In this document: positions 22,224 through 30,267 of the stretch, one piece after another
Layout of the letters: every line of letters begins with the position of its first letter
Position numbering within the stretch: position 1 is the first letter of the stretch
Source: Butyrivibrio sp.
Lineage (GTDB): Bacteria > Bacillota_A > Clostridia > Lachnospirales > Lachnospiraceae
Length of the DNA: 57,106 nt
Direction of reading: 5' to 3'
Assembly (NCBI RefSeq): GCF_024699075.1
Contig: NZ_JAILQF010000261.1
Location: forward strand, 1-57,106
Translations under genes and position numbers: made by a program
The notes under the pieces: model-generated
Databases searched by the model: none
What the model saw: the letters and a program-made list of their open reading frames with translations, nothing else
Told to the model about the DNA's origin: nothing

Positions 22224-24275
22224 TTATTCTACTTCAACTGACATAATGTCGATGTAGCACTCTTCGCATGTAAGGATCATGTACATAGGATCGCCTGCAG
22301 CACAAGTTGTTGTCCAGCTTGTCTTATTTGTAAGCTCATTACCATCTTTATCAACGATAAGTGCATCAACAACCATTGATGAACCATCTCTTGTGATAGT
22401 AAGTGTAACATCAGCATCCTTCATAGCTTCAAGCCATGTAGCCCAGTCATCACCCCAGCTTGTCTCATATGTTACATCGCCGCTTTCAATATCAGCATCC
22501 CATCCGTATGCATCAGCACGAACAGCTGCATATTCAACGTGATCAGCACTACCAACACCTTCGTCAGGGTTAGGATTCTTATGAGCTTCTGTCTCTTCAT
22601 TAGTGAAGATCATTACATAGTTGTGCCAGTTATCAACACCGTCTGAATAGTTCTTTAAGTTAATTGTAGTAGTTGTTCCATCAGCAATCTCGATTGGAGC
22701 AGCCCAGTCTGTCCACCAGCCGTTACTATAATCTGTAGCGCCTACAGAATCAATTGCATCAGGATCAGCTTCAACAGTTAAAGCATCTTCAATAGAAAGG
22801 ATATCGATATAGCATGCCTCGCCTGTAATTGCAAAGTAGCAATCGTCATCAGCTGTGATATCTGCAGGGAATGTAACTGTACATGTGTTAGCAGATCCAA
22901 GATAATCTGTCTGAACAGCATTAACTGTAAGTTCAGAACCATTTCTTGAAATTGTAAGCTCAACATCAGCTTCCATCATAACCTGTGTAAGCCATGTTCC
23001 CCAGTTACCCCAGCTATAGTTGAACAGTGAAGCATCGATATCTCCATCAGGAGTCCATCCAAATGCATCTGCTCTTACAACACCGTACTCCTTATGATCA
23101 GCAGAACCTGACTCATTAGGATCTTCATGTGCAGGTGTTTCTTCGTTAGTAAAGAGAACTGAATAGTTATCGTAGCTGTTGATACCATCGGACCAGTTCT
23201 TAAGCTTAACTACCTTTGTTTCTCCATCCTTAAGCTCTGTAAACTGTGACCAGTCGCTCCACCAGCCGTTAGAAAAATCTGTAGCACCAACTGTATCAAT
23301 AGCATTTTCATCTACTGTAAGAACTACATCATGGCTTGGTGCATCATATGTTGCAGAAGCATCACCGTTTTCATATAAAGCCTTGATCTGAGAAGCGTCA
23401 AGTACATAGTCATATACATATACTTCATCAAAGGCACCCTTCATTATTGCATCCCAGTAGTTAATGCCAAGAAGGAAATCAAAGTTATCAGACTCTGACA
23501 TAGTACCGCTTACAACATATGTAGGTCTTACATTACCATCTGAATCATATCCGATAAGCTCTTCACCATTAAGATAAAGATGAGATATTATCAATGTTCC
23601 ATCCTCTGAAAGTTCTGTAGGATCTACAGTAAGAGTGATATTACTCCACTCTCCCACATGTGTATTAACTTCATCCGGATACCAGTTAGGCCACTTAGCA
23701 TCATCAAGCTGATCATATGCCCAAACACAAGGGAATGCGCTTCCATCCGGATTCCAGTCTGCCCAAGTAAAGTTTACATAGTGCTGGCCTCCTGTAGCAT
23801 CACCATGCATATCAGGACCATACTGAAGTGTAGGCATATAGTTAGCTGATCTTTCAGGACATACCCAGAAAGAAACTGTGTATGTATCGCCAACACCGTT
23901 AACATCAAGCTTAGCACCCTTACTTCCATCTACGTAAAGAGCATTTCCGCTTACACCTGTTACATAAGTAACTGCATCATCTGTTGTCTGAACGATAGGT
24001 GTTGCAGCTGTATCCTGAATGGCTGAATGTACTCTTTCATCTTCTTCATCAAAAGAAAAATAGTACTTATAGTCATCCGGAATCTCAGATGCTGCTACAG
24101 CAGCCTCTTCCTGTGTAGCTGCCTCTGATGCATTTTCTGTAGCATCTTCTGCAACAGAAGCTTCCTGTGATGAAGCCGCATCACCAGATGTATTATCTGA
24201 TGAGGAGCTGCATCCTGCAAGAAGAGAAGCACTCATCATAACTCCCATCATGATACTTACAACTTTCTTCTTCAT
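22224..24275 (-). CDS. LamG-domain lipoprotein with a duplicated C-terminal module, unknown ligand
   Basis: A 683-aa exported lipoprotein (LLAGC lipobox, Cys at 21) with a Ser/Ala/Glu-rich linker. Residues about 68-310 form a LamG/concanavalin-like domain (YYFSFDEEDER, VYVYDYVLDASQIKALYENG). The C-terminal half is a tandem duplication of a module of about 165 residues: each copy begins VGATD(F/Y)SNGWW and contains SDG...NY, FTNEET.AH, EY..VRAD..GW, TWL and (C)YIDI near the end. The tryptophan-rich repeats suggest carbohydrate binding; similar modules occur in Bacteroidetes secreted proteins (recollection). No catalytic motif is visible. AAGGAGG precedes the ATG. It follows the solute-binding gene and precedes the arabinanase, so it probably holds arabinan at the cell surface. 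Confidence 0.75.
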   Translation of the reverse strand: MKKKVVSIMMGVMMSASLLAGCSSSSDNTSGDAASSQEASVAEDATENASEAATQEEAAVAASEIPDDYKYYFSFDEEDERVHSAIQDTAATPIVQTTDDAVTYVTGVSGNALYVDGSKGAKLDVNGVGDTYTVSFWVCPERSANYMPTLQYGPDMHGDATGGQHYVNFTWADWNPDGSAFPCVWAYDQLDDAKWPNWYPDEVNTHVGEWSNITLTVDPTELSEDGTLIISHLYLNGEELIGYDSDGNVRPTYVVSGTMSESDNFDFLLGINYWDAIMKGAFDEVYVYDYVLDASQIKALYENGDASATYDAPSHDVVLTVDENAIDTVGATDFSNGWWSDWSQFTELKDGETKVVKLKNWSDGINSYDNYSVLFTNEETPAHEDPNESGSADHKEYGVVRADAFGWTPDGDIDASLFNYSWGNWGTWLTQVMMEADVELTISRNGSELTVNAVQTDYLGSANTCTVTFPADITADDDCYFAITGEACYIDILSIEDALTVEADPDAIDSVGATDYSNGWWTDWAAPIEIADGTTTTINLKNYSDGVDNWHNYVMIFTNEETEAHKNPNPDEGVGSADHVEYAAVRADAYGWDADIESGDVTYETSWGDDWATWLEAMKDADVTLTITRDGSSMVVDALIVDKDGNELTNKTSWTTTCAAGDPMYMILTCEECYIDIMSVEVE

Positions 24276-24324
24276 AAAACCCTCCTTATAATATGAAAAA
24301 TATTAAATACCCTTTTCTCTACAC

Positions 24325-24353
24325 ATGCAGTATGGATATGCTCCATACTGCAT
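24325..24353 (-). other. Intercistronic hairpin after the solute-binding gene
   Basis: Perfect 12-bp stem ATGCAGTATGGA/TCCATACTGCAT with a 5-base loop and no U-run. Such stems after binding-protein genes often stabilise the upstream mRNA, raising binding protein over permease. Confidence 0.7.
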
Positions 24354-24374
24354 GAATGTAACCTTTATGATCAA

Positions 24375-25931
24375 TTACTGAGCAAATGAATCCACAACAG
24401 CCTGATAAGATGCAAGATCCTCTTCAGAGAGAACATCATATCCACTAGGTCCAAAGTAAGAGATCATAGCTTCTGCATGATAATAGTTAGCCTGACGTGT
24501 AGCCTCATCAGCGTAGTCAGCAGCCTTAGCTGTACCTGCATCTACAAGATCATGTATACCAATTGAATTGAAGTACTGATCACAGAAGTTCCAGTATCCG
24601 GCAATGCTGTACCATCCATATGCAACAGGTCTTGTAATAGATGCAAAATAGTCATCCCAGTAATCTACTGTTCCATCTTCACTTGTTACAGTTGGGAAAA
24701 GAGCTCTGTATCTTTCCCAAACACCTTCATCAAGTGTCATAGGTACAGGCATATTTGCATGCTTAAGAGCAACACCTGACTCATTAGTAATAGTTTCATC
24801 CTCATAGATATCAAGACGAGCATTCCATCCATCAACACCAAATGTCATGAACTTAAGAAGAAGATATGCTTCATAAGGATGCTCACAGGATGTTGAAACG
24901 CCGCCCATGTACATGTTTGCAATTACGTTATGCTCTTTCTCATCAACAACATTAGGAGTTACGTAAGGAACGATATCAAGTCCGTAATAATCCTGATATG
25001 ACTGACCATCGATCTCTGTGTTCCAGAGATTTTGATATGACCAGAAACCCTCTGAGAATACTGCAACATGTCCTGTAGCACCAAACCATGTTGACCAGTC
25101 ACCTGACCAGTCTTCCATAGCCTGTGTATCCTGCTGAGGAGCTACATAACCGCCAAGCTTAAGGTCTGAGAACTGCTGTTCACCTGTTGCCCAATATGAA
25201 AGATCAAAATCTGTTCCATCAAATCCAAACTCACCCTTTATAGCTCTTTCTTCTGGTGAGCATGCTGCTATACCATAAAGAGAATCAAGTCTGTTATAGT
25301 AACCAAGACCGTAATATTTCATACCTGTTCTGTCATCTACCGTAGCGTCTTTTATAAGCTGGATCATCTCATCCCATGTCCAGTCTGTACGTGGCATTTC
25401 AAGATTAAGCTTGTCGATAACATTTCTATCGATAAAGATAGCACTTGGCTGATACCATGCAGGAACTGCATATCTTACATCTGTATCAAACATACCAATA
25501 CCATATTCATTGATTGTAGCCATCAGATTAGCTGTCTCAGGATCGTTATTGTAGTAGTCTGTGATATCAGCCCAGTACATATTTGCAAGAGCAGTATCAG
25601 AGTCTGTACCTACGAATACATCAGGGAACTCTCCGGCAGCGGCTGCTGCAGAAAGGTCTGTAGACATATCACTGATAACCTTGGTCTCAACTGTGATGTT
25701 AGGATATTTCTCCATGAACTTCTCAGCCAGAATATTGATAGTTGTCTCATCTTCATAGTGCCAGTAAGTAAGAGTTATATTGTCAGTTGTAACTCCTTCT
25801 TCACCTGAAGCATTCGCTGTAGAATCTGTGCCCTGGCTACCGGAAGTATTACCGGATCCGCAGGCAGCTGTCCCAACAACCATAGCTGCTGCGAGCATAC
25901 TTGCAGCAATTTGATTAAATCTCTTTTTCAT
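24375..25931 (-). CDS. ABC transporter sugar-binding lipoprotein
   Basis: A 518-aa extracellular solute-binding protein of the sugar (CUT1) type. It has a signal peptide with lipobox VGTAACG (Cys at 24), the opening ITLTYWHYEDETTINILAEKFMEKYPNI typical of family-1 binding proteins, and a C-terminal lobe rich in aromatic residues. AAGGAGGG precedes the ATG. It is downstream of permeases at 26037 and 26986 (minus strand), forming the second import system of the locus. Likely ligand: arabino-oligosaccharides, inferred from neighbours. No ATPase gene is present in the window. Confidence 0.92.
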   Translation of the reverse strand: MKKRFNQIAASMLAAAMVVGTAACGSGNTSGSQGTDSTANASGEEGVTTDNITLTYWHYEDETTINILAEKFMEKYPNITVETKVISDMSTDLSAAAAAGEFPDVFVGTDSDTALANMYWADITDYYNNDPETANLMATINEYGIGMFDTDVRYAVPAWYQPSAIFIDRNVIDKLNLEMPRTDWTWDEMIQLIKDATVDDRTGMKYYGLGYYNRLDSLYGIAACSPEERAIKGEFGFDGTDFDLSYWATGEQQFSDLKLGGYVAPQQDTQAMEDWSGDWSTWFGATGHVAVFSEGFWSYQNLWNTEIDGQSYQDYYGLDIVPYVTPNVVDEKEHNVIANMYMGGVSTSCEHPYEAYLLLKFMTFGVDGWNARLDIYEDETITNESGVALKHANMPVPMTLDEGVWERYRALFPTVTSEDGTVDYWDDYFASITRPVAYGWYSIAGYWNFCDQYFNSIGIHDLVDAGTAKAADYADEATRQANYYHAEAMISYFGPSGYDVLSEEDLASYQAVVDSFAQ

Positions 25932-25975
25932 AAGAACCCTCCTTTTATTTACGTATCTAATACCTCTGCCATTAT

Positions 25976-26006
25976 TAAGCCTTTAAGATCAGATAAAAAA
26001 GGCTTA
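25976..26006 (-). other. Intercistronic hairpin before the solute-binding gene
   Basis: TAAGCCTTT/AAAGGCTTA stem between the permease and binding-protein genes; with the hairpin at 24325 it brackets the binding-protein message. On the minus strand the loop contains a T-run. Confidence 0.55.
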
Positions 26007-26036
26007 CATGCTATAAAAGCAAAGGTTAATACACTT

Positions 26037-27056
26037 TTACTCACCTGTGATACCGGCTCTGTCAATACTTTCAACGAACTGCTTCTGAAGGATCAGATAC
26101 ATGATAAGAAGCGGAATTATTGAAAGTGATGTAGCCGCCATACGAACAGATTCATTAAGGCTTGTTGCCGTTGAACCAACAGTTGCCTTTGAAGCAAATG
26201 ATGAATCAAAGTTCTTAAGCTGTACTACAAGGTTTGTCCAGATACTGTTACCTGAAAGTCCCTGTACATAAAGCTCTGTAAGATATGACTCGTTCCAGTA
26301 CCATACAAAGGAAAACAAAACTACTGTTACAATTGCAGGAACCGCTGATGGAACCGCTATCCTGAAGAACCTCTTAAAGTGACCTGCTCCGTCTATTGCT
26401 GCAGCCTCCATAAGAACCTTTGGAACCTGTCTGAAGAACTGATAGAATATCAGGATAAATATAGGAGCATTAAGGCCATTTCCAAAAAGAGCCGGAAGTA
26501 CAAAAGTCCATATAGTACCAAGAATACCCATATTGTTATATAGAACATATGTTGGGATCATTGTTACCTGACTTGGAAGAATATATGAGAAAATAAGTAT
26601 TCCAAGCATTATCTTCTTGCCCTTAAACTCATATCTGGCAAATCCATATCCAACCATCATATCAACAAAGATATTGCAAAGAGTCGGAAGACCTGCTATC
26701 AAAATTCCCTTAAAAAATGAAGCCCAAAAGTCAAGTGATGTAGCTGCATCTATATAATTCTGAAGATAAAAGTGACTTGGAATCCACTTGACCGATGTAT
26801 CAAGAAGGTCATTCTGATCCATGAAACTGGTACTAATCATGTAGAAAATAGGGTACAAGTATACGAATCCAATGCAGATAAGAAGACCATAGATCACGAT
26901 CATCTTTCCGGCTCCCTGTTTTTCTCTTGTGCCGAACATAAATCTGTGAAGCTTTTCTTTGGTAAAAAAACTTCTTAAATCCTTATTAGTAGTCGCCTGA
27001 GCCATCATAGGTTGTGAACTTTCCTTTTCTTTGGATTTTTTCCATCCTTGCTGCAT
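26037..27056 (-). CDS. ABC sugar permease, MalG type
   Basis: A 339-aa membrane protein with six predicted TM segments and the EAA loop EAAAIDGAGHFKRFFRIAVP that contacts the ATPase. It has a 50-residue polar N-terminal extension before the first TM. The start at 27056 is supported by GGAGGGG 8 bases upstream, although it lies 71 bases inside the preceding permease gene; a start at 27008 would shorten the overlap but has a weaker site. Paired with the MalF-type permease at 26986-28038. Confidence 0.92.
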   Translation of the reverse strand: MQQGWKKSKEKESSQPMMAQATTNKDLRSFFTKEKLHRFMFGTREKQGAGKMIVIYGLLICIGFVYLYPIFYMISTSFMDQNDLLDTSVKWIPSHFYLQNYIDAATSLDFWASFFKGILIAGLPTLCNIFVDMMVGYGFARYEFKGKKIMLGILIFSYILPSQVTMIPTYVLYNNMGILGTIWTFVLPALFGNGLNAPIFILIFYQFFRQVPKVLMEAAAIDGAGHFKRFFRIAVPSAVPAIVTVVLFSFVWYWNESYLTELYVQGLSGNSIWTNLVVQLKNFDSSFASKATVGSTATSLNESVRMAATSLSIIPLLIMYLILQKQFVESIDRAGITGE

Positions 27057-28038
27057 TTCTTCGTCCCCTCCTTTCTATACGTTTTGCTTCTCTTTCTTCT
27101 TTCTTAAGCTGTTTCTTGTGCTTCTTTACAAGTCTGTCATAATGATCCTTCTTGGATCCAAGAAGCAGGAAGAAAAGAAGTGTGATGATCGTAATAACAA
27201 GTGCGTACATCCATGCCATTGCTGATGCATATCCATAACCTTTCTCCTTGGTTCCGGAGAACATGGCATCTTTGATCATAGTTATAAGTTCGTTCTGTTC
27301 ATTACCTGAAAGGAATATTACCGTGTATACCGAACATAACAAAATCATTGATTTGATAGTGGGAAGTGTTATCTTCCAAAAGCATTCCCATTCAGAACCA
27401 CCATCAATCTTGGCTGCTTCATACATTGAAGGATCAACCTTTTGAAGTGCAGACAAGAAAATAAGTATCTGAACACCCGAATACCACAGGATCATTATCA
27501 TATTTGAAAAGATCTCGCCGATTCCCTCTGCTGCTGAAGCTGGAAGAAATGTTTCCATGGCTGATACTATAGCCTGAGTATCCATTGCAGGAATACTTGA
27601 TGCGCCTTCACTTACAAGAAGATTCATAACAGGACCCGATACAATGATTACCGGAAGGAAGAAGATAAGTCTAAAGAACCCCCTTGCTACTATCTTGCCG
27701 TTAAGCATCATAGCAATCATAAGAGCAAAGACAACTATGATCGGAACCTCAACCAGTGTCTGCCATATATAAGTTACAAGCTGCTGTGGAAACTCCGGAT
27801 TCTCAAGCCATATCTGCGTAAAGTTACCGGTTCCCAGGAAGGTAAACTTCATTCCGTTAGGAGTGATCCTGATGTTGTACCACATGTAGTAAAAAGACTG
27901 CACCAGTGGAATAAGCAAAAATGCCAGAACTCCGATCAGCCAGGGAGCTACAAACAGATATCCCATTCTGGCTTCTCTTGATTCTAATTTTCCAAGTTTT
28001 ATCCTGGGCTTCTTTTCTTTTTTCCCTAAAATCTTCAT
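26986..28038 (-). CDS. ABC sugar permease, MalF type
   Basis: A 350-aa membrane protein with about six TM segments and the EAA loop EAAKIDGGSEWECFWKITLP. Residues about 295-350 form an unusually long, very basic cytoplasmic tail (many K/R, e.g. KKHKKQLKKEEREAKR), the coding of which overlaps the next permease gene. The ATG directly follows the DUF5696 stop codon (no gap), with GAGGTGG upstream, indicating translational coupling. Confidence 0.92.
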   Translation of the reverse strand: MKILGKKEKKPRIKLGKLESREARMGYLFVAPWLIGVLAFLLIPLVQSFYYMWYNIRITPNGMKFTFLGTGNFTQIWLENPEFPQQLVTYIWQTLVEVPIIVVFALMIAMMLNGKIVARGFFRLIFFLPVIIVSGPVMNLLVSEGASSIPAMDTQAIVSAMETFLPASAAEGIGEIFSNMIMILWYSGVQILIFLSALQKVDPSMYEAAKIDGGSEWECFWKITLPTIKSMILLCSVYTVIFLSGNEQNELITMIKDAMFSGTKEKGYGYASAMAWMYALVITIITLLFFLLLGSKKDHYDRLVKKHKKQLKKEEREAKRIERRGRRNAARMEKIQRKGKFTTYDGSGDY

Positions 28039-30267
28039 TTACTCTGCCACCTCGTAAGACATAGTGTCGATCGTAATACCATCTACAGTCTGTGAACTTT
28101 CACCGTAGTTAATATAGATTACAACTCCATTAGAATAAGTTACTCTGGTTACGCTGTTATCAAGAAGCTCATGATTTACAATTACTGCATCCTGTGTTTT
28201 TTCGTGAAGAGCTTTGAACTCCTTGTCATAAGCTATGATCGTATCCTTAAATGAACTATATTCTGAAGAATAGATATCACATGAATTAGTATTGATAAGT
28301 TCAGATGAGCTTTCCTTAGTTATATAAAATGAAGGGAAGGCTCCTGACTCTATCATCTTAAGGAAGAATTCATTTTTATTGGCTTCAAAGTTCACATATT
28401 CTGCATACACTGGCATGATACCTGTAAGTACTATTGATAAAAATGGTATTTCAACATCCTCTAAAATGTAGCTTGAAGAATAAAGCGGCATATCAAGGAA
28501 TGCTTTGGTATTAGCCCAGTAAGAAGCTATAGGTGTTTCAAGCACAAGATCAGATGATCCGTATAAGGTTTCGATAGTAGATTTATAGGAAGCTGCTGTA
28601 TCAAATCTTGTATACTTGGTTCCGCTGTAGGTGTAGGTATACATTGTATTAGAAATACCTGCTACTGCCAGATTATTAACACCCTCCTTGCTATAGCTAT
28701 TTAAAACCTTATTAAGTACAGTATCTGCACGAGATGGTGTTATATACAAAAATGTGTCATATACATCTTTGTAGGTCTCATACTCATAACGCCTTTTGTT
28801 GACCTTCTTAACAACATTGAAAGTCGCATTCTGCTCATCAGGATTTATGATAAGAGCATCATCATAAAGATAAAGATTTATTCCATCAGCTTCAGCTTCC
28901 TGAATGAGTTTTGTAAGATCAGAAGTTCCGCCTATCTTGCCATCAGCCTTATATTTAGTAATAGGAAGATCATAAAGGCCTCCTGCCTGCCAGCCCTTGT
29001 ATACTGACATAAGCGTTGTAACACCGCTTCCTTCAAGATCATCATAGATCTCTCTTATATCATCTGTAGTTGTCATTACAACTGCGCTTGTTCCCAAGAG
29101 CCATGACTCTCTTTCTGTTCCAAGAAAATCTACTCTTGTGTTATAAGAAACATCCTGCTTTGTCAGCATCCCGCCATCAAGAAGATAATCTCTGTAGCTT
29201 GATGCCATACCGCTATAAGTTGCATCAGAACCTGATAAGAACTTAAATCTTACCTGAAGATCAGAATGGCTTCTGTCTGCTTCATATACATGGAGTGAAC
29301 CTGATGTAGAATTATTACTTGTAGGCTGTGTATAAAGCTTTCTTAAAATAAATCTTGCATAGGATCTGTTGTAATTAACGCTTACACCATTGGGCATTAC
29401 ATTGATATCAGCTCTCTGTGCGCCATCTTCTACGATTCCAAGAAAGGCGATCTGATCATCTGTATGAGCAATTCCAAAAACAGGAGCCAGGATTTGCTGA
29501 GGATCAGTTATCGTATTATATCTGTCAAGAAGAAGCGTATTAACTTCGGATTCATCAAAACCTATATCTTCACCATATATAAGTGCTGAATAGCCGCTTG
29601 AAAATCTTCCTTCTTTATCATCAAGATAAACAAGAGCACCATTTCCATCAGGAATGAACATATAACCTTCGTTATCATCAAGATAAGATGTTCCCATGTA
29701 CGGATACATTGAAACAGTTCCTATATAATATGATTCCCCGTCTTCCCTGATCGAATCTTCTGCAATTCTTGTAGTAAGGCCCTCATCTGTAAAAGAAACT
29801 TCAAGAGTCATTCCAAGCTTATAAGTATTCCAGTAAAGCTCTGCCGAAAAGCCCGTATCTGTATAAGTTATAGTCTTTGTGACATCATCATTTATAAGAT
29901 CTGCCTGCTTAGTGTCATCATTAGCACTTATAAGTGTCATAACAACTGCTGAATGCATCGCGCCATACCAGGTTGCATTGCTCTGTCCGTCATCATACGT
30001 AGGATAGCTTTCAAGTGTTGCACCTGTTGTCTTATCTTCTATTACAAGCGAAAGATCTTCTTCGCTCACATACAGGTTATAACCAGAATTTGATACTACA
30101 TACTTATGTCCATCGATTTCCTGCGCCGCATAAACAACATTTATGTTACCGGGCAAAAAACTATTTTCGCACCTTTGTGCATATTCTGCGCAGCCAAGAA
30201 CCATTGCCAGAGTCAGCGCTGTGCATGTGCCTTTTTTTAATAATCCAAGTAATTTATTAGCCGCCAA
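28039..30267 (-). CDS. DUF5696-type exported glycosidase-like protein
   Basis: A 742-aa protein. I start it at TTG 30267, 11 bases inside the upstream gene's end, with GAGAGGTGG upstream; this gives a clean signal peptide (LLKKGTCTALTLAMVLGC, cleavage near VVYA-AQE). The mature part begins with a beta-sandwich-like region (about 50-270), followed by an alpha/beta stretch (about 370-680) that reads like a TIM-barrel glycosidase (TTLMSVYKGWQAGG, INLYLYDDALIINP, ETPIASYWANTKAF) and a short C-terminal beta domain. From memory this is the DUF5696 family, found in Firmicute sugar ABC operons beside YIP1 proteins. No enzyme activity is established; acidic residues in YLYDDA are candidates. Confidence 0.75.
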   Translation of the reverse strand: MAANKLLGLLKKGTCTALTLAMVLGCAEYAQRCENSFLPGNINVVYAAQEIDGHKYVVSNSGYNLYVSEEDLSLVIEDKTTGATLESYPTYDDGQSNATWYGAMHSAVVMTLISANDDTKQADLINDDVTKTITYTDTGFSAELYWNTYKLGMTLEVSFTDEGLTTRIAEDSIREDGESYYIGTVSMYPYMGTSYLDDNEGYMFIPDGNGALVYLDDKEGRFSSGYSALIYGEDIGFDESEVNTLLLDRYNTITDPQQILAPVFGIAHTDDQIAFLGIVEDGAQRADINVMPNGVSVNYNRSYARFILRKLYTQPTSNNSTSGSLHVYEADRSHSDLQVRFKFLSGSDATYSGMASSYRDYLLDGGMLTKQDVSYNTRVDFLGTERESWLLGTSAVVMTTTDDIREIYDDLEGSGVTTLMSVYKGWQAGGLYDLPITKYKADGKIGGTSDLTKLIQEAEADGINLYLYDDALIINPDEQNATFNVVKKVNKRRYEYETYKDVYDTFLYITPSRADTVLNKVLNSYSKEGVNNLAVAGISNTMYTYTYSGTKYTRFDTAASYKSTIETLYGSSDLVLETPIASYWANTKAFLDMPLYSSSYILEDVEIPFLSIVLTGIMPVYAEYVNFEANKNEFFLKMIESGAFPSFYITKESSSELINTNSCDIYSSEYSSFKDTIIAYDKEFKALHEKTQDAVIVNHELLDNSVTRVTYSNGVVIYINYGESSQTVDGITIDTMSYEVAE

